In this document: piece by piece, positions 25,401 through 38,900 of the stretch
Numbering within the stretch: the stretch's first letter is position 1
How the letters are laid out: every line of letters begins with the position of its first letter
DNA from: Diphasiastrum complanatum
Taxonomy: Eukaryota > Streptophyta > Lycopodiopsida > Lycopodiales > Lycopodiaceae
Assembly (NCBI GenBank): GCA_029204225.1
Contig: CM055111.1
Location: 45,207,255 to 45,271,254, forward strand
Direction of reading: 5' to 3'
DNA: 64,000 bases
Notes under the pieces: model-generated
Told to the model about the DNA's origin: nothing
The model's database searches: none
What the model saw: the letters and a program-made list of their open reading frames with translations, nothing else
Position numbers and translations under genes: made by a program

Positions 25401-28400
25401 TTTGATTACTAAAATGTACGCAATGCCTAAAGTATGCCTGAGATCTCTGTTCCTGCTCCCCATACAGAATTTTCTTCTGCGCAAGTCGTGCGTCATCTGC
25501 AAGCTGCTCACAATCAACATTGAAGTCTATAAACAAATAAGACATGAAATCCGATTAACAATGTCAGCAAACAGCACTTGCTCAACAAGGAATTGAAGAT
25601 ATCTTTCCAACCTTGAGAGCTTTAACACGTTCCCACAATGGCGGAAGACCATCCAATATGCATCGAGCAACATAGTCGGATGATTTTGCACCTTTGAAAA
25701 ATGAATGTTTCAAAAGTTTTTCAGCAGTTGGCCTTTTTGCTGGGTCCTTGACGAGGCACATTGCAATCAGCTCTTTGAACGACTGGCAAAAAAGCACGGA
25801 GAGAGAACACATGAATACGTTGCAAAACGAATGTTTTGAGTGTTCGTTTTCTATGCATAACATTCTTGTAGTATTTTTCTTAAAAATAGAAATTGTAGTC
25901 TTGTAGAACAATCTTCAAAGTGAAGTCCTCGAATTGAAGATAATACGTAAGCTGGGAGGGAAAAAATAGTCCTGATGAGTGAACAGATTGGGCAAAAGAG
26001 CAAAAACACTGGCCTAAACTTCCAGCCACAGGGGGAATAGGTTAGGAACACATTCCCCCTGAAATGGGAACTTTCTCCCACGTCCCCCACTTCTCGAGAT
26101 GGGGAGCTGCATTCCATTCCCAGGAGAGAAAACACATTCTATGGCAACTATGATGATTGCGTGTATAACGTAAACTTTGATAAATCGAATCTTTTCTATA
26201 TACAAAAATCTGAACGACATTTGAAAATCCCCAACAACAATATTATTGCATGGAATTAAAGTTTGTCTATTCTGTACAACATAACCACATATACAAGCAC
26301 TCATGTACACTCAAAAGATAACTCTAGATAAGTGGTAGTTCAGCTATGAATTTAGTTAAAGTCCAAAGACTCCAAACTAATAACATTCAGTGGACTGCTA
26401 CTGGTGGATACCATAAGTGGGAGCATAGATGCACAGAAACGCGTTTCTGAGGAGACACGTTTCGGAAAACGCGTTTCTCAGACCAGAATCGTTCTAAAAA
26501 AAACAACAGTATATAAAAGAAAAATTTGCTCCTCTTCATGGCCAGAATCGCGCCAGCCATGGAGGAGGTAAATTTTTTTATTTTCAGCTAAGTGTCCGAT
26601 CGAGGCGTGTGCATAGTCGGCAGGCATCTACTCGGCTATACGGAGGTGGTGCGCACGGTGCCAGGGGGATTTGAGCTTCGTGGAGAGCGAAACAATCAGT
26701 TTTCGATATTCAAGTATAGGCTTGATTTTTTGCAAGTGTTAACATTGAGCTGTAGGCAACCAAATCGAGCGTAGTTTGGCTCTAGACCACCTTTCTTCAT
26801 GCCCACGGTGATTCCTACGGTGTCAGTTTCAGTCGTTACGGCACGCCTAGCAAGATTTGAACACCCATTCCAAATGCTTGTGTTTTTTTGCCATTTTCAC
26901 AAAATAACTTGTGGGCAACCAATTCAGGTGATGTCTGAGCCTAGAATGCATTTCCACATGCCTGCAAAGACTCATGTGACCTCCGTCTACGTCCGTATCA
27001 CAAACTTCAATTTCCATGCCCTAATTCCATGTTTTTTAGGGTTTAGGCGTGGAGCATCGTGCAAGCATCTGCAAGTAGCGTGGTTTAGGCTTGCACTGCA
27101 CTCCTTTACGCCTGCAAGGACTCCCACGTTAGCGTCAGTCGCCCGTTTTCGCTCATACTGAAATGATTCTATCCCTCGCCCTGATCTCGTGTGTTTTTTG
27201 GCACTTGCTCTGATTTTACTAGAATCAATGTGACATGTGCTCGGATGTGTTGAGCTCTATTTTAGGCTGGTAATGTTTTTCAATACAGTGAGTTTTCTTC
27301 TACTGAACGGTTGCCTGCTTATTTTTGTTTGCAGGTTTGATCTCGTGTTGACACGATGCCGGTGTGGGGCCGAGGCCTCTGGGCCAAGGTTGAGCTTACC
27401 GAGGGGGGATGTGGCTACACACCATGGCACAGGAGTCCGCAGATGAAGATGCTTGCACTGTGGTGGTCTCTTCACAAAATCACTTACTAGGATTAGGGCT
27501 CACATACTAGGATTAGGGCATTGGGCATATCTGATTGCCCCATGATTTCTGATGAGGAAAGGCAGAGGTTGTCTATTATGTACGGGCCCGATAGTGCATC
27601 ACAGGTTTCCGAACAGGGACAGGGACAGGGAGCAAGAACAGCTGCAAGTTCACAGGCAAGGCTCACATGTAGGCAGGCACGGCCTACTACGGGTGTAGAG
27701 CCTAGTACAACACGTTCTAGGCAGGGTTTAGGTGCAGTGCATGGTCCAGGCGAGGCCACTCCAATTCTACCCGCAGCAGCAGGGCTTAGTTCAGAGGGGA
27801 GAGAGAATATCTGACTACACCTTAGAAGAGGAAAGATCTTAATTAGCAATAGTAGATATAGTTAAGACTCTATCTAGGTATATTAGGAATCTATTAAAGT
27901 AGGACATTCCAAATAGCGAGATCATAGCAAGAATATTGCTCACTGATCAAATATAGATATCTGATTAGAATGTGTTTCTCTCATTTCAAAGTCTCTACTC
28001 TTTAACCAAGACCAAGATTCCAACAGTGGTATTAGAGCACTTTAATCTGACAAGTCAGAGCCCATAAGATTTTTGAGACCAAATAAATAATAGCTGAGAA
28101 ACCTGAAACATTGTAAGACTACAATGGCATGAGCAGATTGGATCAGCGGCAGCGGGTCCTTCTCATCCCTCCTCTTCTTCGACGACAGATGTAGCACATG
28201 CTTCGACAGGTCCTCCCAGAGAGAGTGATACACCCACAGATCAGCCATCCATTTCGCGTGTAAGACCACGAGCGCCATATACACGGCAGCGAGAGGTTAG
28301 GCCCAGACAGCATGCCCGGTGCACTCGACTTGCTGGCCAGTTCTTTTACGAGTGCGGCATTCCTTTTGTTGTTGCTGACACTTGGGTGTTCAGGAAGTTT

Positions 28401-31400
28401 TGCGCACATATGGCAGCCGTGAATGCTACATGGACGCCTCCCAGACGAGAGGCATTGCGAGGCAGGATGCTTTGTCAAGAGGAGGAATGAAAGGTTTTTA
28501 GAGATGTTATTGTTGACATTGGGGTGGAGCATGTGGTTCAGGTTGTCACGGACAACGCTTCGAACTGCAAGCAGATGGGAAAGATTATGACGAGGGAGCA
28601 CCCCAGCATTGTGTGGACACCCTGTGCTGCACATTGCATAGACTTGATCATCCATGACCTGTGTGCCATGGATCAGAGAGGTATTGGTTTCTCCATTTGT
28701 TATGTTATCTTGATTGACGCCTGCTCCATGGTACTAAACACATCTCAACTACCGTCTAAACTTTTTTCTAGATGTCTGTGTTGCAGGTCACTTCTACGGC
28801 CATGCGCCTGGTCACTTTTGTTACCAGGAAGAGGCGTGTGCTGGCCCTATTCCGCACCTTCTCGCACCTAAACTTGAAGAAGCCAACACCCACACGCTTT
28901 GTGTTTTGCTTCTTGGTGCTAGAGCAATTGACAAAAGTGAAGGACGCATTGCGGCGGATGGTTTCCAGCGAGGCCTTCCGAGAGTTCATGGACGTCCCAC
29001 ATGCGGCGTTTTTCCGGTCCACTGTGTTCGGTGATGAGTTCTGAACACGTGCTGAGGAGATTATTGTTGTCCTTCTACCCATTTTTAGAGTGTTGCGCCT
29101 AGTAGACCGTGAGGGGTGCACTCTTGGTCTCATTTACGAGTTCATGGACCGCATCGGCGAGGGGATTCTAACGTCAGCCTTGGACGAACACAGGTATGAC
29201 TCTTCAGTGTCTAGTTTGTTGTTTCTCACTCAAGTCTGATGCGTTTCTTTTATGCTATGGTTACCATATTGTTGTAATTTGTTTGCTGCAGGAGGCACGA
29301 GATCTCGCATATTTGAGAGGCCAGATGGGACTACTTCCACCGACCCATCCACGTCGTAGCCCACATATTGCACCCCTTGTGGCGCGAGACTCGGGATCGG
29401 GACGATCAGGAGCTGCACCGGGGATGGGTGGAGTACACGAAGTGCATATGGCTTGGACCAGGTACGTATGATAAATTGCTTGGTAGCCTGAATACTGCAG
29501 TAGTGGCTGTAGTGTACTCATTGGCTGCTCATCTTTGAGCACTACCAGTTTCCTTTCGATGGAGAGCAGAGTCGGCGGAGGGAGGATCAGTTGAGGCCCG
29601 TTACATGGTGGGGCTACTACGGGCGTAGCACAAGTGACCTGCAGCGACTGGCTGAGAGAGTCCTTGCACAGGACTGTTCAGCAGGAGCTTGCGAGCAGAA
29701 TTGGAGCACCTGGGCCTTGTATCACATGCAGAAGAGGAACAGGTTATCCATCGAGCAGTGTAGGCGGTTGGTGTTTGTCAACACCAACGGCCGTATGCTG
29801 AGGCACACACGAGGAGGGGGCCAGATGCTCGAGGTGAGTCACATGATTACCCCTTGATCCTTGCTATGCTTTGACGAATTGAATTGCTTTCGAATTATGC
29901 AATGAATTGCAAAATATCTGCCTGACAACAATGTACAATTTCTGGTTGCAGGTGAACCCTGACACTTGCTTGGTGGATTCGGCAACTGCTACTCCTCGGG
30001 CACCACCCACGCAGGAGGATATGGATGATGAGATCTATAGAGAGTTCTATAGACAGGCAAAGGCTGACGCACGGGATACGGAGGAGGATGAGGAGATGGG
30101 GGCGGAGGCACAAGGGGATGACTTGGCTGACTTGCTGGCGGACCCTGATGCGGAGACAGAGAAGGAGCCAGTCATTCCTGCACATAGGCCTAGAGGGAGA
30201 CCTAGAGGTTCTAGTAGGGGGGAGCTAAATTCACTTTTTGTAGACAGGAGTGGAGCATCACAGGCAGCCATCACAGTGGGTAGGGCCATCCCAGGGCGTA
30301 GGATCACAGCCACCTGACACACAGACACACAGGGATAGACACAGGTGTGGGGGCAGGCAGAGGGGGGCCATAGGAGGGGAGAGAGGCAGAGGCAGAGGTA
30401 GAGGCAGGGGGAGGATCCAGACCCAGAGCACGCAGCAAAGAGCCAGAGCATGCAGCAGAGCTAGGGCCACACCACGACATATGGCTCCCTCCAGTTCCGA
30501 TTCATCTACAGACCCTTGGGATCTGCAATCAGGCACAGATTCAGATGATGATTCCTACCATGACTCTAACGAGTCTTAGTTGTGTAGTTTTCATTAAGTT
30601 CATGGAACATCATTGTACCCCATTTTGGTGCCATGTGGCCCGATATTATATATTATGATGATCCTATTCACAGCAGTGTAATGATTCAATACTGTTCTTT
30701 GAGAGAGAGAGAATGGTTGAAAAACGATTCCATATAGTTGAAAAATGTTTCTATACAGTTCAAGATGATGCAGTATGGTTCATAAGATTCAGCATGGTTT
30801 TTTGTTCAGTATGATTCAGCATTTTTGTTTAGTTTGTTGGATCTAAGAGAGGTAATGAGAGAGAGAGAGAAAGAAAGAAAGATAGATCTTTATTAATGTC
30901 CATGGAATACCCTAAGGTACATAGGACTGAAAAAAAGGTACATGTCAAGTATGCCCGGTGGGAGCGTGAAAGCTCTACCACCTAAAAGAAACAAGATTAC
31001 TGTAAAACAGGATATAGTGCTAGGCACGATCTCGAAACAAGCAGTAGTATCTCCCTCGAATCTCATAGTAAGCTGGGCATCTGAAGAGAAAATGGAACTC
31101 ATCTCCGCACAAAAGTCTCTAAAATCGTCGGCAGTAGCCGAAGAGTGAATGCCATTGCAGTTCCATAGCCTCAACCGCAATGCCTGAGGAAGACCCCCCA
31201 AACCGCTTAGTCCAATGGGCCTCATTCCCTATTTGTCAGAATTTGGAGGATCAATGTATCGAGCCTTGCCATCCCAATAAATTACCCTCTTCCCCAAAGC
31301 TTTTGCCTCAATGAATGCTTTTTTCCGATCCACAACTTGCATGGGAGTGAGATCATCATCCATAAATATAAGTGTACCTCTAAGCTTGGCCTGCAATTTG

Positions 31401-32940
31401 AGGGTTGCCCGTCTCTCTTCTAGATTCGTGAAGCGAACTATGAGTGTAGAGGGGTCTCTCTTGGTTCTCCAAGCTCTATCCAACCCTTCGGAGTGATGGG
31501 AGAGTGTGCTTGAGAGAAAGCTGGCTGCTTCAGTCATTGGATCGTTGGTGTCTTCAACTCCGCGGACCCTAATTTGTATTCTCGCATTCGCTCTTCGGAT
31601 ATGGTGGCCGAAATGACTTGGTTGAAGGATGGTGCACCTAAATCCTAAACCCTCTTCCCCAAAGCTTTTGCCTCAATGAATGCTTTTTTCCGATCCGCAA
31701 CTTGCATGGGAGTGAGATAATCATCCATAAATATCAGTGTACCTCTAAGCTTGGCCCGCAATTTGAGGGTTGCCCGTCTCTCTTCCAGATTCGTGAAGCG
31801 AACTATGAGTGTAGAGGGGTCTCTCTTGGTTCTCCAAGCTCTATCCAACCCTTCGGAGTGATGGGAGAGTGTGCTTGAGAGAAAGCTGGCTGCTTCAGTC
31901 ATTGGATCGTTGGTGTCTTCAACTCCGTGGACCCTAATATTCAGGGATTTGTATTCTCGCATTCGCTCTTCGGATATGGTGGCCGAAATGACTCGGTTGA
32001 AGGATGGTGTACCCTTCCTAACATCCTCCTTGAACAGAGAAGCCCACGATTTTGTCTCAGCCTTATGTTGCTCTATCTTCTCTTCCAAGTCTTGAATCTT
32101 AGTAGGTTTACTTATTGCTGCCTCCAAAGAAGTAATCCGGGCTAACATGATCTCCCGTTCAGCGGCCATAGTGTGAATGACCGTTTGGAGCTGTCCCATT
32201 TCTTTTCGTAGAGAGGTGGATTTGTTCTTGATTTGCTCGATGTAGGAGAAAATGTATTGCTCAAATGACTTGGTAGGTGTATAGATCTCAGGTATCAAGA
32301 AAGAGGAGTGAGCAGGTGGAGGGCAAGGAATATGGACTATAGGCAACATTGTCTCATCTTTCATACCGCATATGATTCCATCTGTAACCGCAGCAGTGCC
32401 ATCATTAGGTCCCTGAGCAGCATTGGGAGCAGTGGCATACTGATTGGAAACAAGAGTTAGTGCCTCTGTATCGCTGGTGGACAGCAAGAAGGAGACTTTT
32501 GTATTTTGGAATCTGGAGCGCTGGTGGACAGAGGAGGAGCTGTAGCGCTAGGGGACAATAAAGCTGCATCGATGCTGGAGCTGGGTGCAGCGCTGGTGGA
32601 CGACATCAGAGTTTGAGCGATGGTGGAGCTGGCTTCATCGGTGGAGACCCGCGATGGAGAAACCTGGCCAGTAAACGATGGAGAAACCTGCCCGGTAAGC
32701 GATGGTGCATCTGTGGAGACCCGCGATGGGGGATCTGTGGAGACTCGCGATGGAGAAACCTGGCTAGTAAGCGATGGTGCATCTGTGGAGACCCGCGATG
32801 GGGGATCCTGGCCATTCAGCGATGGTGAAGGATAGGCCATCTGGCCACGAGTAGAAGTCCGTGAGTGGGGGGAGCGTGGGCTCCCCTTACCTTTTCTGGC
32901 CATAGAGAAGGAACGAGCCACTCCTATTGTAGCGCCATCT

Positions 32941-32979
<39 letters not shown>

Positions 32980-35900
32980 GGAGGGCATTATGTTTTTTTA
33001 TTGATTTTTATTAAAAGGAGCAATAGCGTAAACCTGGGAGTTAATGCACCTAAACTAGACCATCCTACACCCGAAACATTCAGCAAACTGCACAGTAATA
33101 ATGCTCTTAATTAGAGCTTTCATCTGATACCCATATTGCCCAAAAAAAAACCAAAAAAAAAAAAAAAAAAACGTTTCTGAAATTTTTTGAAATTTTCAGA
33201 AACGCGTTTCTGAACCACGTTTCTGAACGCAATTCTGAAACGCGTTTCAGAAACGCAGTGCATCTATGAGTGGGAGTAAACTATATTTAAGTATCAGTCA
33301 GTAGCCAAAGCTGTGGCCATACATACTGCATCATAAGACATGGCTAAAAGTTCCAACCTCGCAAATTCGTAGGTAAAACATGATAAGAAAAAAATGATAT
33401 TGAACATAATCCTAATCTTGAGACTTGCCACTTCCATCAGATAGCTTTTCTTAATTACCTTTGAGAAATGCTTATCACACTCATAGTCAAGCCCAGGCGG
33501 CGCATTTTGCAGAGTCATCAATAAAACCTGCACATTATAACAAACATATCAAAGACTTCCATTTTGTAGACAATTGTGACCAAGATCATTCGAAAACTGA
33601 AATCCATCATGGCCTAGTAGACCATTGTTTTCAATAAATCCTGAGAACTCCAAATGAAGGGGGAACACACAAGTAGATGATATAGAAAAGCTAGTCATCA
33701 AGCAATGTGAAATTAGCAAAACTTTCCTCCTATAAAAAGGTGATGGCGACCTTCAAAAACTTCTATGAACAGCTTTAAGACTCTTCAAAGTAGTAAAAGT
33801 AAAAATTATCACCCTTCAAGCCCATTCCCCATTTAAGAGCATTGTCAAGAATGTAGACATTAAAAAGACAAGCAAAGGAGTGTGTCATCTGGTCATTTCA
33901 AGGTACTTTTAAGGAACCTATGTGACCAAGGTCAAGATCACAAGGAACCCAAAGAGCATAGTTAGCTATTTCATTGGGTGGGGTGATTTACCAGAGCTTG
34001 ACAAGCAATAGATAACTTGGATTTAGCAAGCTTACAGCCCTGACAAGTTTCCTAAAGTGAATATAACTACAATATGTATTACCTTCATTTTAAAGATAAA
34101 TTTTAAAAAAAAAGGCATGACCATATGCAAGCTGCAAAACGGTGATTCTAAAAGGTCAAATGTCCCAGTAAATGAATATCCACATTAGAGCAACCAAAGG
34201 ATCACAATCTCGCTACTTTGGAGGTACTTATGAGAGGTCTATAAACCAAAGGATATGCAAGAGCATTCCTAGCTCTTTTGTTAGTTCTCTCAGGGATATT
34301 TAAACAGCGCTTACAAGGAACTGATAACTAGAATTTAGCAAAGTTATATCTCCAATGACTTTTAACAGCTGCCAGGCCTCTCACCCATAAGACTCTCAGT
34401 ATTTAAGTCAAAAATTATCACACTTTTGAAGCCCATTTTACGTTTCAACTGCATGATCAAGAATAGAGATTCCAAAAACACAACTGAATCATCACTGTAC
34501 GGCTATTTGAAGGTACTTATAGGAGACCAGTTTTACCAATGGACATGTCTACAAGGGAGTGCAAGGAGCCTTCCTAGCTGTTTTACCAATTCTTTGGGAA
34601 CTTGTACTAGAGCTTAACAAAATATAGATGATGGAGTTTACAAAACTTATCGCTCCAGCAAGTTTTCATAGGTGAAATAAAGTACATTACCTTCATTGGA
34701 GGATATTTTGAGAATGGGGCATGACCATGTGCAAGCTCCAATGCAGTAATTCCAAAAGACCAAATGTCTGCTCTGTTTAATCACAATGATAATACATTAC
34801 ATTATGAAGAATGGTCCACTCATTGAGCTCTGCACGTTTGTAATATATCCGATCATAGGACCATCAAGTCCTAAAATAGTTTGATGCATAGTCTATAAGG
34901 AAATTTTTGCAACTACAACTTTTCAGAAAATCTACTCACTTGAAATCATAGCCATGAGCTTGTTCCAAAACCTCTGGTGCCATCCTACATCAAGAGCAAA
35001 CTCAGTAATATGCAGCCACTTTTCATTGTATTCAAGGCTGGATATTTAAGGGCGTAACCTTATGAAATTAATTGATAACATGAAGAGTCACTTGGTCCAT
35101 AGTAAAATACATGAACTCTGGGATGTTTACCAGCAAGGAGTGCCCATAAACGTCTTCTGTGACCTTTGTCGACTGCCCACATCAAACAGGCAAGTTGCTA
35201 ATCCAAAATCTCCCAGTTTTATGGCACCATTAGCATCAATAAGGATATTTCCTGACTAAAATGCATGGTTAAACAAAAGAGCATTAAGAAGACTATCAAC
35301 GACAGAATGATCAGCTAAATATTGAAACAATCTAAAACAGCACACAAAAAAACAATCACCTTAACATCTCGGTGGATGTGCCCATGCCGATGGAGATACT
35401 CAAGAGCCTTCAAGGTTTCTTTTAAAATTGTTGCAATCACAGGCTCTTCAAAGCCATCTGGAAATGCAGTTTTCATTATGTGAAGACATGAACCTCCAGC
35501 CATATAAGGCATCACTACCCAAAGACTGTGCTCAACCACAAAGGAACAATATGCCCTGACCACATTTGGATGCTCTATCATGCTCATAATTTGAGCTTCT
35601 CGCTGTACCTCATCCTGTCAGACAAACAGGTAACTTACTTGGTGAATAAAGGAAACCTATTGCAGTAAGAGGTGATACCACCGCTTTGTATATCAGCAGA
35701 CAGAAGGTAAAATGACAAGCAAGTTCGGAATCGATATCTGGTTATATGTTTGGTTCGGAATAATGAATATGCATGGCAAATAACCATCTACAAGGATAGA
35801 AATATCATGTGAAGAAGAACAATTGCAGAAAGTTCACGGATACCAACGCTTAACCTATTTAAGTCAAATAAGGCCTAATTACCATAAACATCTACTTTCA

Positions 35901-38900
35901 TAAGTACCGATTGAAAGACGTGCTTGGAACCTTGGGTATGTGAAGACACACGGAATATTAAACATCAAAGCATGCGAAGATCCAACTCTTTGATCTTGAA
36001 AAAGGATTTTGAACAGCCTCTATGAAGGAATGTTGACCTGGAAAATCGCCAAAATGAGAGGAAATTGATTGCAAACAAGAAGAGTTGCTAGATTCAATGA
36101 AGCTTCATTAGACAAGGGATTGTCCTTGTAGTTGATGAAGCCACACACAGTGGAGCAAGCCTTAATTTGCTATGTGAATAATCTGCGAGCCGGGGGGAAA
36201 ATGTCATTGGAAAAAGGGTAGGAACATGTCACCAGAGAGCTCACAAGGTAACGAAGGATATCCAGAAAAGGGTTGCCAAAGAAAATCGATCATTGAAAGC
36301 CAAGATCATCAGTCAAAGCCAAGACCTGGTGAGGTATAAGTGTTAGCATATAATGTCTATTTGTAGCACAAACTTGTGTACTTCCTATGAACTATGGCAC
36401 ATGGGACCATTAATCCATAAACATTATGTTGAATCTAGAAATACTTCTAAATTACAGAGACAGCCCAAAAGAGTAGAATATACAAGAAGTCCATGTTTCA
36501 CACTCAAAGTTGTCCCCATACAGTCTGAAGGCTATGTGATAACCCCGAGACTATGTAGTGTTGGCCTACCATCCTGGTATAGGACTGCGCCTATAGCATA
36601 GTCACTGGCATCCATTTCAAGTACATACGGCTTGTTAGGATCCACTATGTGTAGAATAGGCGCTATAGTTACACAATATTTGAGGTTCTCAAAACTCTGA
36701 TTCAACTCTTCAGACCAAGTAACCAAAGGACTGAACTTATTGTGTCGGCTAACTCTTTTAGCCCCTCTGAGGACATTCGTCAAGGCTAATGCAATTAATG
36801 CATAGTTCAAGATGAATCTATGAAAAAACCCCATAAAGCCCAAAAAGGACTTAACTTCCCGGATGGTTTTAGGGATAGGCCATTCACGTACTTGTCGGAC
36901 TTTATTTGGGTCAATTTCCAACCCATGGTTCGAAATAATGTGACCAAGGTATAACAACCTTTTCTGGAAGAACACACATTTGGACTCCTTGGCAAAAAGC
37001 TTCTCCTGTCTAAGTAGCTTTAAGACAGTCCTGAGATGCTCCTCATGCTCCTCCAAGGTCTTACTATAGATGAGAATATCATCCAAGTACACTATTACGA
37101 ACTTTCCCAGATATGGACGAAGAAGATCGTTCATCATCTGCTGGAAAGTCGCTGGAGCATTTGTCAAGCCAAATGGTAAAACCAGAAACTCATAATGGTC
37201 GTACCTAGTTCTAAACCCGGTTTCTTCAACATCCTCAGTTTTTATGCGAATTTAATGATACCCTGATCTCAAATCGATTTTGGTGAAGTACTTTGCACCA
37301 TGCAATCGATCAACCAGCTCATCCATTCGCGGCAAGGGTTAACGGTTTTTAATCGTTAATTTATTCAACTTTTTAAAGTCCACACAAAGACGAGTACCTC
37401 CGTCTTTTTTATCAACAAAAAGCACATGTGCCCCCCAGGGAGATTTACTAGGCCTTACATGTCCCATCTTAAGGTAATTTTGCAGTTGCCTATAAACCTC
37501 ATCCTCTTCAGTAGTACTCATCCTATATGGATACAATGATATAGGAGAACTACCAGAAATGTTAATACCATGGTCAACACCCCTAGAGGGGGGAAGACCC
37601 TCAGGAAGCTGCTCAGGAAACACATCGTTAAATTCTTGTCTAAGTTTCCTAAAAATTTCACCTTCCGGTAAGTTTTCTTGCTTTAGGTTGTTAGACATTA
37701 GTTCCATTTGGAGATTGTAAAATTGCAAACTACATTATTCATGGTAAGTAAAATCTTTTAACCAGCATAAATAAGAACTGCAATCAACAACATCCATACA
37801 TTTAACAGTTTCCAAAGTAGAAAGCATATACGGAGTAGAAATATTAACATTTCCATTCAAATCTATGAGTGAGCCATTATGTAAGAACGACAAACTTTGT
37901 GTTACATATTTTTTCTTCATAGACTCGTTCCTCTCATAGAACCACTCCTTACCAAGTATAACATCTACCCTATGTAGATTCATAATGTGAAAGTCTAATT
38001 TATCCTTATAGGCTTGAATCTCTATTGGTAGACGTGGGACTATCCGGTCCCAAACTTGGCTTTCTGCTCCCGTTGCCAGCTTCACTGTGTATCGGTGGTC
38101 ACTTTGCCTTGTTTCCACCTTTAGCTTCTACAACAAATTAGCATTAATAAAATTATGTGTACCATCGTCAAATAAAACGGTTACGGCTTGACCACCCACA
38201 ACCCCCTTCATCCGAATGAGGTCATGAGGGCCAAAAACAGCCGTATTAAAACAACAATGCTCGCACACAGAATTACCAGCAAAGGAAAGATCTACACTAG
38301 ATATGCTAGAGTTACCTGGTGTCTTAAAAGATGCCCCTTTAGCTTTCCGTTTATTTGGACATTCCTTCGTGACATGACTTGGTTCCATGCAGTTGAAGCA
38401 TAGATTGTCGCTTCTGGCTTCATAAAGATTTCCTGGTCCAAGGTAGATCTTTTCATCGACTTACCTGGACCTGAAGCCCTATCCTTTGCCTTATCTTTCG
38501 ATTTCTTTGGAAAGAAAGGCTTCCATTCAAGATTCACTTTTTTCACAGTAATTGCTCCCATATGCCAATGTCAGGGAAGGAGCGTTGGTAATTTGGATAA
38601 TGCATAGGGTTGTAAGGGAGAAGATCAAAAAATTGTGTAGAAGAGGGGTTTGGGAGATAAGTAGGTGGAGGTGAGTGGAGTGTCAAAGGAGGAGACTGTG
38701 TTTTTTGAGGAGGTGATTGTGGTGAGGTAGGAGGTGTTGGAATTCTGGGGGGAGAGGATATGAAGGGAATCTGATTGAGTAATTGGAGAGCAAAATCGTT
38801 GACGTCGAGTGAGGAGTCAAGCAGAGGTGAGGTAGGTACCAGAGAAGGTTTTGGTGGAATAGTAGAGTCAGACCCAGTGTTAAGTGTGATGGAAGGGGTG

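Larger units (their letters stand above)
30870..32965 (-). mobile_element. ORF1-only LINE-type element inside hAT-1
   Basis: The minus-strand element runs from ORF1 (start 32921) to a 3' end in a GA/GAAA microsatellite at 30858-30890. ORF1 is L1-type: a Ser/Pro repeat region, a coiled coil (about 32060-32240) and an RRM-like part ([17 protein letters not shown]). No endonuclease or reverse transcriptase ORF2 is present. Its flanks are GA repeats, which hides any target duplication. A related 3' end is at about 44424. Confidence 0.75.
26424..33268 (+). mobile_element. hAT-1, 6.8-kb hAT transposon in kinase intron 6
   Basis: The element has 11-bp perfect terminal inverted repeats (CATAGATGCAC) and exact 8-bp target duplications AGTGGGAG, the hallmark of hAT insertion. 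Both ends carry palindromes built on AAACGCGTTT (26435-26448; 33196-33213; 33235-33250). It encodes a multi-exon, decayed hAT transposase (about 28.1-30.3 kb) and contains two later insertions, an LTR scrap (about 27.82-28.12 kb) and an ORF1-only LINE (about 30.87-32.96 kb). It lies in the 7.7-kb intron between kinase exons 6 and 7, plus strand. A 667-bp MITE at 43543-44209 shares its ends. Confidence 0.93.

Noticed and set aside
27493-28655. Minus-strand ORFs over the hAT transposase
   Set aside because: Shadows of the plus-strand transposase frames, which match known hAT motifs.
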